This document shows positions 43,188 to 53,639 of a DNA stretch of 64,000 nt, piece after piece. The notes below the pieces were generated by a model. That model did not search any database and had not been told where the DNA came from. It worked only from the letters and a program-made list of their open reading frames with translations. Where the stretch lies: the NCBI GenBank assembly GCA_946480785.1, contig CAMLLD010000007.1:1-64000 (forward strand), in the 5' to 3' direction. Each line of letters starts with the position of its first letter. Within the stretch, counting starts at the first letter, position 1. Source of the stretch: an uncultured Blastocatellia bacterium (lineage in GTDB: Bacteria > Acidobacteriota > Blastocatellia > Pyrinomonadales > Pyrinomonadaceae). The translations under genes were made by a program, and so were the position numbers.

Positions 43188-44246
43188 CTAAGCCAATGCG
43201 GCTTCGCAGGAGTCCAAAACCGGCGCGTCTTCAATCGGCGCGCCGGCTTCGCCGTAATACGGGCGGCCTTCGAGGATGGCGCTGAAGTATTCCTCGATCC
43301 GGTCGAGCACTTCTTCAACGGAATGCGAGTGATAAATTGACGTACGAAACAATGCGCCGCCCTGAAGCCCACGCGTAAACTGTCCCGCCAACTGCTTCAT
43401 GCGATTGATCGCCGGCGTCTCCGGCATGTCTTCACGCAACATGTCGAAATACTCGTGCAGTATCGCGCGCTTGTCCGCGAGCGTCGGCTCGAAGATCTCG
43501 CGCCCGTGCATCGCGTCTTCAATCTGCCGAAAGATCCACGGGTTCGCCATCGCGCCACGCCCGATCAAAACACCGTCACAACCCGTCTCGCGAAACTTCT
43601 CAAACGCACCGTCGATCGTCGTCACGTCGCCACTGCCCGACACCGGCACCCGCACCGCTTCTTTGATCTGCCGCACGAGATCCCAGTTTGCGAGCCCGCG
43701 ATAACCCTGCTCTTTCGTGCGCCCGTGCAACGCGATGTGCTCGACGCCGCAATCTTCCGCGAGCTTCGCCGTCTCGACCGCGTTGATCGTGTGATCGTAG
43801 AAACCCGCGCGGATCTTCACCGTCAACGGAATCGTGATCACTTTCTTGATCTCTTTGAGAATCGTCTCGAGCCGGCTGTGGTCCTTCAACAAACCCGAGC
43901 CACCGCCATGCTTAACGACCTTCGGCGCCGGACAACCGCAATTGACGTCGAGTATGTCCGCCCCGACTTCCTGCGCCATCTCCGCCGCCATCGCCATGCG
44001 CTCCGGCTGCCCACCAAAGATCTGCACCGCAAACGGCCGCTCGTCTTCGTAAAAACGCATCTGCCGTTTCGACTTCGGATTGTTGCGCGTCAAGCCTTCA
44101 ACCGAAATAAACTCCGACACAGACAAACCGACGCCGCCGCGACGCTTCAACAGCCGCCGAAACGACACGTCGGTCACACCCGCCATCGGCGACAAAATCA
44201 GCGGCGGATTTATCTCGACGTCACGAATTTTGAAGGGTTTCGTCAA
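43188..44246 (-). CDS. dusB: tRNA-dihydrouridine synthase B
   Basis: A 352-residue FMN enzyme that reduces uridine to dihydrouridine in tRNA. TIM-barrel motifs: LILSPMAGVTDVSFRRLL at the start, DVNCGCPAPKVVKHGGGSGL with the catalytic Cys, VKIRAGF and CDGVLIGRGAMANPWIF. Full length. It starts one base after the stop of the SurA-like gene and is the last gene of the hldE-type / mfd / surA-like / dusB operon. Confidence 0.94.
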   Translation of the reverse strand: MTKPFKIRDVEINPPLILSPMAGVTDVSFRRLLKRRGGVGLSVSEFISVEGLTRNNPKSKRQMRFYEDERPFAVQIFGGQPERMAMAAEMAQEVGADILDVNCGCPAPKVVKHGGGSGLLKDHSRLETILKEIKKVITIPLTVKIRAGFYDHTINAVETAKLAEDCGVEHIALHGRTKEQGYRGLANWDLVRQIKEAVRVPVSGSGDVTTIDGAFEKFRETGCDGVLIGRGAMANPWIFRQIEDAMHGREIFEPTLADKRAILHEYFDMLREDMPETPAINRMKQLAGQFTRGLQGGALFRTSIYHSHSVEEVLDRIEEYFSAILEGRPYYGEAGAPIEDAPVLDSCEAALA

Positions 44247-44247
44247 A

Positions 44248-45339
44248 CTACGGCTTTTTGTTTTTCTTGTTGTCGCTCTTCTCGGGCGCCTTCGCGGTCG
44301 CAGACTGTTTGAGTTTCAACAGCGGCTCGACGCTAGCGCGATACGAATCGGTGACCTTGATGAACGCTTCGTTGCGCAGGTTCTGCAAGTAATCCTCGCG
44401 CTCTTTCTGTTGCCGTTCACCGAGCATCGCTTCGCGCACGCGATTGTCGTTGAAGGTCGGCGCGTCGCCGCCGGGCGTGCGCGCGTCAACACGCAGAATC
44501 TGATAACCCTCGGGCGTGCGGATCGGTTCAGTGATGCCGCCGGCTTTCACGTCTTTCAACACTCCGATCAGATCTTCGCGCAAACTCGGAACATCAAACT
44601 CGCCCACGTAACCTTTGTCCTGCGGCGCGGTGCGCGTACCGTTCTTCTCCCGTTCGGAGTTCGCCGCCGCGAGTGCCCCGAAATCAGCCCCCGCGCGAGC
44701 CTGCTTGACCAGTTCCATGATGCGCGCCTTGACGGCCGCTTCATCTTTGCCGTTGGTCGAGAGATAAATCTCCGACAGCTTCACGCTCTCCGGCTTGCGA
44801 AACTTGTCCTGGTGCGCGTCATAGTATTTCTTGACTTCGTCCGTCGAAAAACCGAGATAGATGCGGCGATCGACTTCCTGCTGGAAGACCGCCTGCTTCA
44901 TCATCTCCGTGCGCATCGTGCGCCGCACTTCGTCCGGGTCGAGCTTGCTCTCGCGCATCGCCTGGTACAGTTTTTCGATCGAGTTGATGCCCTGCTCCTG
45001 CGCGATCTGCAACATGCGGCGATTCACTTCCGCCTCGATGTCGTTGGCGAGATCGAGTTCCTTGCCTTTTTGCAGCAACAACTTCTCGTTGATGAGCGTG
45101 GCGATCAACTCGGCCTGATGTTTGGTCACTTCGTCCCGCGCCTGTTGCTCGGTCATGCCGTTTTGCTTCAGCGCCTCGATACGCTCCTGCGTCTCTTTTT
45201 TCAGCATCGAGAGCGTGATGACGTCGTCGTTGACCTGGGCGACGACTTCGTCCACCACCTGCGTCTCGCCTTCCTGGGCGAAGGCGCTGCCCGCAAAAAC
45301 CAAAACCATCGCGGCTACTGCTAAATACTTCAGTTTCAC
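44248..45339 (-). CDS. Exported SurA-like chaperone / parvulin peptidyl-prolyl isomerase
   Basis: A 363-residue periplasmic protein that would assist outer-membrane protein folding. Start at GTG 45339, which follows AGGAG at eight bases and opens a clean signal peptide (LKYLAVAAMVLVFAGSAFAQ). The SurA N-terminal chaperone region (VDEVVAQVNDDVITLSMLKK) spans about 25-190. One parvulin/rotamase domain lies at about 195-300 (ADFGALAAANSE, then GYVGEFDVPSLREDL and PEGYQILRVD). E. coli SurA has two parvulin domains; here there is one. The C-terminus is Lys-rich. It lies between mfd and dusB. Confidence 0.9.
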   Translation of the reverse strand: MKLKYLAVAAMVLVFAGSAFAQEGETQVVDEVVAQVNDDVITLSMLKKETQERIEALKQNGMTEQQARDEVTKHQAELIATLINEKLLLQKGKELDLANDIEAEVNRRMLQIAQEQGINSIEKLYQAMRESKLDPDEVRRTMRTEMMKQAVFQQEVDRRIYLGFSTDEVKKYYDAHQDKFRKPESVKLSEIYLSTNGKDEAAVKARIMELVKQARAGADFGALAAANSEREKNGTRTAPQDKGYVGEFDVPSLREDLIGVLKDVKAGGITEPIRTPEGYQILRVDARTPGGDAPTFNDNRVREAMLGERQQKEREDYLQNLRNEAFIKVTDSYRASVEPLLKLKQSATAKAPEKSDNKKNKKP

Positions 45340-45391
45340 TACAGTACTCCTAATAAGAGTTGTGTCGGGACACGGGATGAGACGGGTGATT

Positions 45392-48300
45392 CTAATCATT
45401 GGCCCGAAGTCGTAGCAACACGTCGCGCGCTACCTCGAGCACATTGTCCTGTTCATCTTCCGTCAAAACGAGGCGCAAAACACCGTTTGGGGTGAACGTC
45501 GCGCCCTCCTGCGAGCTCATGTACTGCGCCAGTTTTTCCGGCGAAATACGCGCCTTTTCACTAAATTTTATTGCCACTCCGTCGGGCGTGCGATCGATCG
45601 AAAGGAGTCCCAACTCCTCAGCCAGACGACGCAACCGCGCATACGCAAACAGTCGCTCGAGCGACAACGGCACGCGCCCGTAACGGTCTTCGGTCTCCGT
45701 CCGAATCGCCGTCAGCGTCGTTTCATCACGCGCCGACGAGACTCGTTTGTACGTCCGCAGCCGCTGCCCCATGTCCGAAATGTAATCTTCCGGAATCGCA
45801 ACATCGACGCCGAGATTTAACGCGACGCTCGTCTCGTCTTCAACTTCCTCGCCGCGCAGCTCCAGCACCGTTCGTTCGAGCATCTGCGTGTAGAGATCGA
45901 ATCCGAGCGCCTCCATGTGGCCGGATTGCTCGCCCCCGAGAAGGCTACCCGCACCCCGCAATTCCAAATCGAGGGCCGCGATGCGAAAGCCCGCGCCCAG
46001 ATCCGAAAACTCACGAATGGCTGCTAAACGACGGCGAGCGATTGGTGTAAGTTCCTGCTCGCCAGGTATCAGAAGATACGCGTAAGCGCGCCGGTTTGAA
46101 CGCCCGACCCGCCCGCGCAATTGATAAAGCTGAGAAAGACCGTACTGATCGGCGCGGTTTATGATGATCGTGTTTGCGCGGGGGATGTCTATTCCGTTCT
46201 CAATGATGGTAGTCGCAACGAGAACGTCATACTTGTAGTCGATGAAGTCGAGCATCACGCGCTCCATCTCTTTCTCGTTCATCTGCCCGTGACCGATGGC
46301 GAGGCGCGCGTTCGGCGCCATGCGCTGGACCAGCGCCGCGATCGTTTCGATCGTTTCGACGCGGTTGTGAATGAAGAACACCTGGCCGCCACGCGAGAGC
46401 TCGAGATCGATCGCCGATTTGATCACGCTGTCGGAAAACTGCACGACCTGCGTTTGAATCGCGAGGCGATCGCGGGGCGGCGTTTCGATCAGCGACATGT
46501 CGCGCATGCCTGTGAGCGACATGTTGAGCGTACGCGGAATCGGTGTTGCCGAAAGCGTCAACACGTCGACTTTCTTTTTCAAGTGCTTTAGACGCTCTTT
46601 GTGCGCGACGCCGAAGCGTTGTTCTTCGTCGACGACGACGAGACCGAGATCCTTGAACTGCACGTCCTTCGAAAGGATGCGATGCGTGCCGATGATCACA
46701 TCGACCTCGCCCGACTCGACGCGCTTCACAACCTCTTTCTGTTCCTTCGTCGAACGAAAACGCGAGAGCAGTTCCACCTTCACCGGAAACGGCGCGAAGC
46801 GCGTCCGAAACGTGTCGTAGTGCTGATACGCGAGCACGGTCGTCGGCGTGAGTATCGCGGTCTGTTTTCCTTCCATCACCGCTTTGAACGCCGCGCGCAT
46901 CGCGACTTCCGTCTTGCCGTAACCGACGTCGCCGCACAGCAGGCGATCCATCGGCACGGCCTCTTCCATGTCCTTCTTCACTTCCTCGATCGCTGTTTCC
47001 TGATCGGGCGTGAGCACAAACGGAAAGCCGTCTTCAAACTCCTGCTGCCACGGCGTATCCGCGGCGAACGCGTAACCGCCGACGAGTTTGCGTTCGGCGT
47101 AGAGACGCAAAAGCTCGTCGGCCATGTCGCGCATCGCGCGCTTGGCTTTGGCTTTGGTTTTCTGCCAGCCCAAGCCCCCGAGTCGATCGAGTTGCGGTTG
47201 ATGACCTTCGGCGCTCGAGTAACGTTGGACCAGATCGAGCCGCTCGACGGGGACGTAGAGCTTCGCTTCGTCGGCGTAGTAGAGCAGCATGAACTCGCCG
47301 GTGCGTTGGCCCAGGTCGAGTGTTTGCAAACCGCCGAAGCGCGCGACGCCGTGATCGATGTGGACCACGTAATCGTTCGGCTTGAGGTCTCGGAAGTCGG
47401 AAAGGAACGCCGCGGTTTTCGATCGGCGCTTGCGGCCTTCTTTTCGTGTGTCGGCAACCGCGCCACGCCGCTCGACCGTGTCGGCTGTTTCGTCGAAAAC
47501 GTCTGACTCGACGTGGACGATCAGCCACGATTTCGGCAGCTCGAAACCGCTGCTCAAACGACCGACAGTGATCGTGACCGGGCGCGCGTCGGCTGCGTCG
47601 GAAGTCTCCCCCGTCAACGCGAGACGCGTGTCGACCTGGTATTCGCTGAGAATTTCGGAAATGCGTTCGGCGACGCCGAGACTCGGCATCACGAACAACA
47701 CATTCCTCGTCTCTTCTGCGGCGTGTTTGACGTCCGCCACGAGATCGACGATGCGGCCGTGATAACGCATCGCCGACTGCGCCTGCCACTCGACCTCGAA
47801 AGCCGTTGCCGCGAGGGGAAAGACGAAGACGGGACGGCGCGCTTCCCGCTCGCGTCCGATTTGGACCTTCGGCTGTTCGGCGTCGAGCTTGAGATTCAGA
47901 TCCGTTTCCGCCGCCGCGCGGCCGAGCGTGCGCAACTCGACGCGCTGTCTTTGTTCGACAAGCCCGCGCAGTTCTTCATCGCTGAGAAAAAGCTCGTCGG
48001 GACGGAGCGCGATGTCGTCAGCCTGATCGATCTCGCGAAAACGCTCCACGAGCCGTTCGTAAAACTCACTCAAGTACGACTCGATACCGCCGGGTTCGTC
48101 AACCACCAGCACCGCGTCGCCGAGATGTTCGAACACGGTCGCGTCGCAATGGATCGAGATCGGGATCAGCCATTCCCAACCGGCGAACGCTTCGCCTTCA
48201 TCGGCAAACGCGGTGCGATCGCGCAAAGAGCGCGTGAAGCGCTGATCGTGCCAACGCTCGCGCGCGGCCTCGCTCCAAAGCTGGAAGTCGAGCGCCGTGG

Positions 48301-49048
48301 TCCAAAACTCGCGCATCGGCGGCACTTCGACCACGCGGATTTGACTGGTTGAAAGCTGGTTCTCGGGATCGAACTCGCGCAGCGAATCGACCGTGTCCCC
48401 GAAAAACTCGACGCGCACCGGCGCTTCGCGTCCGGGCGGCCAGATGTCGATGATGCCGCCGCGCACCGAAAACTCGCCGACGGCTGTGACCGGATCTTCG
48501 CGCACGTAACCCGTGGCCATCAGCTTTTCGATCAGTTCGTCGGGCGATTGCTCTTCGTCCCGCCGCAACACGGTGCCGGCGCGAGCAACCGCTGACGGGG
48601 GAACTGTTTTGCGTGCGAGTGCGCGCGCGGTGAGCAGGACGAAGCTCGGCGCTTGTCGTTGCAAACGCCAGAGCGCGAGCGCGCGGCGTTCGAGTGTTTG
48701 CGCGTGCGGCGAGACGCCGGCGTAAGGATCCGTTTCCGATGCGGGCAGCACGAGCACTTCGTTGTCCGCGCTCTGTTTGCCGGAGAGCGCACAATACCAG
48801 AAGCTCAGGTCCTGTTCCCACGGCTCGAGATCGCGCGTCGTTTGCGACACCACCGCGAACGTTTTGCCGGTGTCTCGTTGTAAAGCCGCCACCGCGAGTG
48901 CGCGCGACGAACCGGCTACGAGGCCGCTGATCGAGATCACGCGCGCATTCGCACGCACTTGCGCGAGGAGTTGTTGATACTCGCGCGTGTCCGTAACCTG
49001 TCGCAGCGCCTGCTGCAACGTGCTTGTTTGTTGAACTGAACTGCTCAC
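45392..49048 (-). CDS. mfd: Transcription-repair coupling factor
   Basis: A 1218-residue ATP-dependent translocase that removes RNA polymerase stalled at DNA lesions and recruits UvrA. The UvrB-homology region at the N-terminus contains [20 protein letters not shown]. The RNA polymerase interaction domain is near 540-620 ([20 protein letters not shown]). RecG-like helicase motors have Walker [18 protein letters not shown], Walker [12 protein letters not shown] and motif [18 protein letters not shown]. The C-terminal TRCF domain is present. Full length. The start ATG overlaps the stop of the upstream nucleotidyltransferase gene (49045-49048). Confidence 0.97.
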   Translation of the reverse strand: MSSSVQQTSTLQQALRQVTDTREYQQLLAQVRANARVISISGLVAGSSRALAVAALQRDTGKTFAVVSQTTRDLEPWEQDLSFWYCALSGKQSADNEVLVLPASETDPYAGVSPHAQTLERRALALWRLQRQAPSFVLLTARALARKTVPPSAVARAGTVLRRDEEQSPDELIEKLMATGYVREDPVTAVGEFSVRGGIIDIWPPGREAPVRVEFFGDTVDSLREFDPENQLSTSQIRVVEVPPMREFWTTALDFQLWSEAARERWHDQRFTRSLRDRTAFADEGEAFAGWEWLIPISIHCDATVFEHLGDAVLVVDEPGGIESYLSEFYERLVERFREIDQADDIALRPDELFLSDEELRGLVEQRQRVELRTLGRAAAETDLNLKLDAEQPKVQIGREREARRPVFVFPLAATAFEVEWQAQSAMRYHGRIVDLVADVKHAAEETRNVLFVMPSLGVAERISEILSEYQVDTRLALTGETSDAADARPVTITVGRLSSGFELPKSWLIVHVESDVFDETADTVERRGAVADTRKEGRKRRSKTAAFLSDFRDLKPNDYVVHIDHGVARFGGLQTLDLGQRTGEFMLLYYADEAKLYVPVERLDLVQRYSSAEGHQPQLDRLGGLGWQKTKAKAKRAMRDMADELLRLYAERKLVGGYAFAADTPWQQEFEDGFPFVLTPDQETAIEEVKKDMEEAVPMDRLLCGDVGYGKTEVAMRAAFKAVMEGKQTAILTPTTVLAYQHYDTFRTRFAPFPVKVELLSRFRSTKEQKEVVKRVESGEVDVIIGTHRILSKDVQFKDLGLVVVDEEQRFGVAHKERLKHLKKKVDVLTLSATPIPRTLNMSLTGMRDMSLIETPPRDRLAIQTQVVQFSDSVIKSAIDLELSRGGQVFFIHNRVETIETIAALVQRMAPNARLAIGHGQMNEKEMERVMLDFIDYKYDVLVATTIIENGIDIPRANTIIINRADQYGLSQLYQLRGRVGRSNRRAYAYLLIPGEQELTPIARRRLAAIREFSDLGAGFRIAALDLELRGAGSLLGGEQSGHMEALGFDLYTQMLERTVLELRGEEVEDETSVALNLGVDVAIPEDYISDMGQRLRTYKRVSSARDETTLTAIRTETEDRYGRVPLSLERLFAYARLRRLAEELGLLSIDRTPDGVAIKFSEKARISPEKLAQYMSSQEGATFTPNGVLRLVLTEDEQDNVLEVARDVLLRLRAND

Positions 49049-49515
49049 TGCTTCATCCGCTCGATCAGGGAAGATGTCGACGCGCCCGGAACAAACGGCA
49101 ACGAAATCACTTTGCCGCCCGCAGTTTCGACCTCTTCCCGGCCATGAATCTCATCAAGCTGGTAGTCGCCGCCTTTTACCAGCACGTCGGGCAACAATCT
49201 CCTGATTAGGCTGCGCGGCGAGATATCGTCGAACACAACAACGTAATCAACGGGTCGCAACGCCGCCAGGATTTCCGCGCGCTCGTCTTCAGCAAACACC
49301 GGGCGGTCCGCACCTTTCAACTCGCGCACGCTCCGATCGCTATTAATCGCGACGAGAAGCGCGTCGCCGAGCGCGCGCGCCTGTGCCAGATACCGCACGT
49401 GCCCGACGTGCAAAAGGTCAAACACTCCGTTAGTAAACACGAGCCGCGCGCCCACAGCACGCAGACGCTCCCGCTCCGCGAGCATCCTTTCGATGCTCAG
49501 TATTTTGGCTTTCAT
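49045..49515 (-). CDS. D-glycero-beta-D-manno-heptose 1-phosphate adenylyltransferase (HldE C-domain/RfaE2 type)
   Basis: A 156-residue cytidylyltransferase-fold enzyme that would make ADP-heptose for the LPS core. The nucleotide-binding motif is [18 protein letters not shown], followed by [13 protein letters not shown] and the [14 protein letters not shown] motif ([11 protein letters not shown]) at the C-terminus. The kinase half of HldE is absent, so it is the stand-alone type. Its presence suggests a heptose-containing LPS and thus a diderm. Coupled to mfd by ATGA overlap. Confidence 0.88.
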   Translation of the reverse strand: MKAKILSIERMLAERERLRAVGARLVFTNGVFDLLHVGHVRYLAQARALGDALLVAINSDRSVRELKGADRPVFAEDERAEILAALRPVDYVVVFDDISPRSLIRRLLPDVLVKGGDYQLDEIHGREEVETAGGKVISLPFVPGASTSSLIERMKQ

Positions 49516-49561
49516 CCGTAGTTAGAATCTAGCATAATCCTCCCTTTACTTTGGAGACAGC

Positions 49562-51112
49562 ATGTCGGTTCCGTTCATAGAAGACAACGATCAAACTCTC
49601 GCGCGACGCGCGCACCTCGATGCGCTGCGCGAACTCGTCGGCAACGTTTATCCGAACAAGTTCGAACGCAGCGAAGTCGTCGCGGCCGGACGCGAAGACA
49701 CGATCAGTTCTGTGGTTGAGAAGTTTCGTAGCTTCGAACCGCAGGTTCCCGAGGGTGGACGACCGTCGCCTGAAGAGCTTGATGGTGCGAACGAGCAGCT
49801 CAACAAGTTCATCGTGCGGCTCGCGGGACGTATCGCGTCACCGCCGCGCGTGATGGGCAAAGCCGCGTTCGTTCATCTTTCCGATGGCATCTCGCGTCTG
49901 CAACTCTACATTCGCCGCGACGACGTGATCGGCGTACACAACGAACAACTCGGCGGCGAGGTCGACGGCTGGCAACTGTTTCAGCTCCTGGACCACGGCG
50001 ACTTCATCGGCGTCGAAGGTTTTCTCTTCGTCACGAAAACCGGCGAGCTCTCAGTGCACGTGCAGAAGCTGCAATTTCTCGTGAAGGCGCTGTTGCCGCT
50101 GCCCGACAAGATGCACGGCGTACACGATCCGGAGATTCGGCAGCGACAACGTTACGTCGATCTGATCGCCGGCAGTTTGAAACTAGAAAAGGACGACACG
50201 CTCACGGCGCGCGAAGTGTTCGACCGTCGCGCCGCGGCCGTGAAAGAGTTGCGCCGCATACTCGACGATCACGGTTATGTGGAAGTCGAGACGCCGATGT
50301 TGACGCCGCTGCCGACGGGTGCGGCCGCGCGTCCGTTCAAGACTCATCACAACACGCTCGACATCGATCTCTATGCGCGCATCGCGCCGGAGTTGTATCT
50401 GAAGCGGCTGCTGGTCGGTGGATTTGAAAAAGTCTACGAGCTCAATCGCAACTTTCGAAACGAGGGGATCTCAACGCGTCACAATCCCGAGTTCACGATG
50501 CTCGAGTTTTACTGGGCGTATGCCGACGTGAACGCGATGATGGATTTCTGCGAAGAGATGTTGCGCGCCGTGGTGTTCAAGGTGTTGGGCCACACGCGCG
50601 TGTGGTTTGGCGATCAGGAGATCGATTTTGGCGCACCGTTTCGGCGTGTCGGAATGAAGGAAAGCTTGCTCGAGATATCGCCGGGCGAGTTGGTCACGAA
50701 CGAGAACCTCGTCGAGTTGTTTGAAGAGCGCGTCGAGCACGGGTTGATCCAGCCGACTTTCATCACGAAGTTTCCGAAACGGATCTCGCCGTTGTCAAAA
50801 GCGTCGCCCGCAGATCCGGCGGTGGCGGAACGTTTCGAACTCTACATCGCGGGGATGGAAGTCGCGAACGGGTTTTCCGAGTTGAACGATCCGGCAGAGC
50901 AGGCGGAACGTTTTCGCGAGCAGATGCTGGAGCGCGAGCGTGGCGATGAAGAAGCGATGTTGATGGACGAGGACTACATCCGCGCGCTGTCGTACGGCAT
51001 GCCGCCCGCAGCCGGCAACGGCATCGGCATCGATCGCCTCGTGATGTTACTCACCAACAAGCAATCGATCCGCGACGTGATCATCTTCCCGCACCTCCGG
51101 CCGGAAAGATAA
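49562..51112 (+). CDS. lysS: Lysyl-tRNA synthetase, class II
   Basis: A 516-residue class II synthetase. The N-terminal OB-fold anticodon domain (about 60-170; [20 protein letters not shown]) is followed by motif 2 ([20 protein letters not shown]) and motif 3 ([20 protein letters not shown]). The sequence [20 protein letters not shown] is diagnostic for LysS. Full length. A CATAAT box at 49533 and GGAG before the ATG suggest its own promoter, divergent from the hldE-type / mfd operon. Confidence 0.96.
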   Translation: MSVPFIEDNDQTLARRAHLDALRELVGNVYPNKFERSEVVAAGREDTISSVVEKFRSFEPQVPEGGRPSPEELDGANEQLNKFIVRLAGRIASPPRVMGKAAFVHLSDGISRLQLYIRRDDVIGVHNEQLGGEVDGWQLFQLLDHGDFIGVEGFLFVTKTGELSVHVQKLQFLVKALLPLPDKMHGVHDPEIRQRQRYVDLIAGSLKLEKDDTLTAREVFDRRAAAVKELRRILDDHGYVEVETPMLTPLPTGAAARPFKTHHNTLDIDLYARIAPELYLKRLLVGGFEKVYELNRNFRNEGISTRHNPEFTMLEFYWAYADVNAMMDFCEEMLRAVVFKVLGHTRVWFGDQEIDFGAPFRRVGMKESLLEISPGELVTNENLVELFEERVEHGLIQPTFITKFPKRISPLSKASPADPAVAERFELYIAGMEVANGFSELNDPAEQAERFREQMLERERGDEEAMLMDEDYIRALSYGMPPAAGNGIGIDRLVMLLTNKQSIRDVIIFPHLRPER

Positions 51113-51148
51113 ACGAGAAGTGTGGTCCAGCGTCGCACGGGTGTGTGT

Positions 51149-51470
51149 AGCGCCGAAGGCGCGGCCGGAAGGTAGCCAGGGGCAAGTGCGGAGCGAAGCG
51201 CAGCACGCAGCCCCTGGATCATCAGCAAAGAGCGCGGAGGCCCGAAGGGCCGACAGAAAAAGCGCGGCACCCAAGGTCTATCGCCCGTTTCGGGCTGTCC
51301 GCTCTTATTGAGAGGATCCAGGGGCGGCGTGCGCCGCTAAGCGTCGCACTTGCCCCTGGCTACCTTCTGGTCGCGCCTTCGGCGCTCAAACACATACCAG
51401 CGCAGAGTGACGCTTTCGGCGCTCCGCACAAATTAACGCGGGGTTGCGCCTTCGGCGCTACATATCAGGC
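51149..51470. repeat. Large nested palindromic element, non-coding
   Basis: Outer arms of about 42 bases (51149-51190 and 51345-51386) are inverted and nearly perfect (GCGCCGAAGGCGC ... AGCCAGGGGCAAGTGCG against its reverse complement). An inner pair is GCCCCTGGATC (about 51210-51220) and GATCCAGGGGC (51315-51325). The core has two GCCCGAAGGGC/CGCCCGTTTCGGGC-type hairpins. Two further CGCCTTCGGCG-type hairpins follow to 51470. It fills the gap between two convergent genes; no protein or transposase is encoded. It resembles the dispersed palindromic elements of large environmental genomes rather than a terminator. Confidence 0.75.
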
Positions 51471-51475
51471 AAAAC

Positions 51476-52624
51476 TCACTGCGCCTTTGCGCGGAGTTGG
51501 GCGAGGCGCTCGTCGCACCAGGAAGGTTTCTGGCCTTGTTGTTGGACAAGGGAGGCGTAGCGTTCCATCGCTTCGAGCGCGCCCTTGAAGTCGCCCTGCT
51601 TTTCGCGCACGCGGCTCAGGTCCAGAAGGAATTGGTTGTTCGTGGGAACGTTTGCGTCCAGCGCCTGCGAGAAAGCGGCCTCGGCGTTCTTCAAGTCGCC
51701 TTTCATTTCGTAGACGCGCGCGAGATGGTAATAACTCACGGGATAACGCGCGCCGTCGCGCTGCGTCACCGCGATCAGTTGCGTGAGTGCCTCGTCGTAA
51801 CGCTTCAAACTCAACAACGCATAACTCAACTCCAGATTCGCTGGCGCGAAGTAGCCGCCTTGCCGGTTCAATAACCGTTGGAAATTATTCACCGCGTCGA
51901 GCAGCTTGCCGCGCTCGGACGCGTCGCGCGCGCGTTGCAGGTAGTCGAAACTGATCTGGTCCAGGATGAGTGTTTTAGCAGGACGCGGATATTCCGTCGC
52001 GTGAGTAGTGGTTGAGTTCACCGAGTTAACGGCAACCGGCTTCGCAGCAGACTCCGCAACCCGCGGTCGCTCGACTACGATCCGCTCGTCGTTTGCACCA
52101 CGCGCCAACGCCTCGGCTGCGGCCGCGTGGTTTGGATCGACGGCTAAAGCCCGGCGCCACGCGCGCGCCGCGAGATCGTTCTGCCCGCGCGCGGCGTAGA
52201 GACGGCCGAGGTTGTAACTCGCCTCGGCGTAACGAAAGTTCTCGAGTCGCAGCGCCGCGGTAAACGCGTCGTACGCTTCATCCCAACGCCCGGCGCGCAA
52301 CAACACCACGCCGAGATTGTTGTAGGCGCGCGAGTACGAACCCTTGCGCTGTTCGATCGCGTGACGATACGCGCTAACCGCAGCATCCGTTTCGCCAAGC
52401 CGCGCGAACGCGTTGCCGAGGTTATAGAAGCCGATTGGATCGAAGTCGCTCGAAGCGGCGATCTTGTTCAACTCGACGAGCGCTTCGGATCGCTTGCCGT
52501 TGTCGACCAGCGCTTGCGCGGCCTTCAGTTGTTCAGCGTTTCGCTCACTGGCTGTCTGGCCCACAGCGACGAGGCAAAGGGAGGAGATTAAAACAGCGAT
52601 AAAAAGAGGGGATAGTAGTTTCAT
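51476..52624 (-). CDS. Exported TPR protein at the end of the exosortase/EPS operon
   Basis: A 382-residue protein: signal peptide (LLSPLFIAVLISSLCLVAVG), then two TPR arrays. The first (about 25-165) includes FDPIGFYNLGNAFARLGETD and SRAYNNLGVVLLRAGRWDEA. A Ser/Thr/Pro linker lies at about 180-225 and the second array at about 230-380 (ISFDYLQRARDASERGKLLD, then YHLARVYEMKGDLKNAEAAF). It probably scaffolds a polysaccharide or secretion complex in the periplasm. ATG 52624 starts the signal peptide; the frame is open further upstream into the Ycf48-like gene without reason. Confidence 0.85.
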   Translation of the reverse strand: MKLLSPLFIAVLISSLCLVAVGQTASERNAEQLKAAQALVDNGKRSEALVELNKIAASSDFDPIGFYNLGNAFARLGETDAAVSAYRHAIEQRKGSYSRAYNNLGVVLLRAGRWDEAYDAFTAALRLENFRYAEASYNLGRLYAARGQNDLAARAWRRALAVDPNHAAAAEALARGANDERIVVERPRVAESAAKPVAVNSVNSTTTHATEYPRPAKTLILDQISFDYLQRARDASERGKLLDAVNNFQRLLNRQGGYFAPANLELSYALLSLKRYDEALTQLIAVTQRDGARYPVSYYHLARVYEMKGDLKNAEAAFSQALDANVPTNNQFLLDLSRVREKQGDFKGALEAMERYASLVQQQGQKPSWCDERLAQLRAKAQ

Positions 52625-52643
52625 CGTGTGTAGACCACCACGT

Positions 52644-53636
52644 TCATGATCTTGTGTAAGCCACGACAGTGCCGCCGAAACCAACGGCCCAACCGTGCGA
52701 CTTGTCAGTAAAGAAAACTCGTTCCAGCGGATGCGGTGTGCCGCTGCGCTCCACCGTCCAATGGCCGCCGCCATCGGTCGTGTGAATGATCGTTCCTTCC
52801 GCGCCAACGGCCCAACCTTCCTGCGCGTCGACAAACTTCACGTCAAACAGATCCGTTTCCACACCCGATTCCTGTTTGACCCAGGTACGGCCGCCGTTCG
52901 TCGTGCGATAGACGCTGCCGGCGCTCCCGACTGCCCAGCCCACGCGATTATCGAAGAACGAAGTCGCAGTGAAACGAACACTCTTCTCAACGCCCGGTAA
53001 AGTCGATTGATACCACGTGTCGCCGCCGTCGGAAGTCTGAATGATCGTCGCGCCCGCGCCGACGACCCAGCCGCGATCGTCATCGACGAACGTGCCGCCG
53101 AGCAGCAACCGGCGCGTCGGCGAACGCAAACGCGTCCAGGTCTCACCGGCATCGCGCGTCGTGAAGATCGCGCCCGCTTCACCAAACGCCCAACCGCGCC
53201 CGCCGTGACTGAACACCGCGCGCACGAGAATCGCATCGACGTCAAAACCCTTGATCTCGACTCGCGTCCACTTCGCGCCGCCGTCAGTGGTCTTCATCAA
53301 ATAGGATCTCGGATCGTCCACGTTCTGGAGTTGATAAGCGTTGACTTCACAAACCAGCCAGCCGTTCTTTTCGTCGATGAAGAACACGTCACGCACGACG
53401 TCGTCAGTCGAAGCAGCGGTGGCTTTCCACGTTCGGCCGCCGTCGTCCGTGTGCAGCAGCGTGCCTTTACTACCCGCGGCCCAACCGCGATTTTGATCGA
53501 TGAAGAAGACGGAATGCAGCCACGCCATCGTGCCGGCCGGCTGCTTCGTCCAACCGCCGTTTTGCGCGACCGCGGCAGCAGCCGCAACCAGGCACAATAC
53601 GACGGTGGACACAGCTTTTGCGGCTGTCTGAGGCAT
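52644..53636 (-). CDS. Exported Ycf48/Hcf136-like beta-propeller protein
   Basis: A 330-residue protein with a signal peptide (VVLCLVAAAAAVAQNGG) and seven or so BNR/Asp-box-type blades, each with a Gly-Trp and a threonine-rich turn: RGWAAGSKGTLLHTDDGGRT, GWAFGEAGAIFTTRDAGETW, RGWVVGAGATIIQTSDGG, VGWAVGSAGSVYRTTNGGRT and EGWAVGAEGTIIHTTDGG. Ycf48 is a photosystem II assembly factor in phototrophs. Here no photosystem genes are present and it lies three bases after the Wza-like gene, so a role in the EPS export complex is more likely. It is an odd member of such an operon. Confidence 0.85.
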   Translation of the reverse strand: MPQTAAKAVSTVVLCLVAAAAAVAQNGGWTKQPAGTMAWLHSVFFIDQNRGWAAGSKGTLLHTDDGGRTWKATAASTDDVVRDVFFIDEKNGWLVCEVNAYQLQNVDDPRSYLMKTTDGGAKWTRVEIKGFDVDAILVRAVFSHGGRGWAFGEAGAIFTTRDAGETWTRLRSPTRRLLLGGTFVDDDRGWVVGAGATIIQTSDGGDTWYQSTLPGVEKSVRFTATSFFDNRVGWAVGSAGSVYRTTNGGRTWVKQESGVETDLFDVKFVDAQEGWAVGAEGTIIHTTDGGGHWTVERSGTPHPLERVFFTDKSHGWAVGFGGTVVAYTRS

Positions 53637-53639
53637 TGA

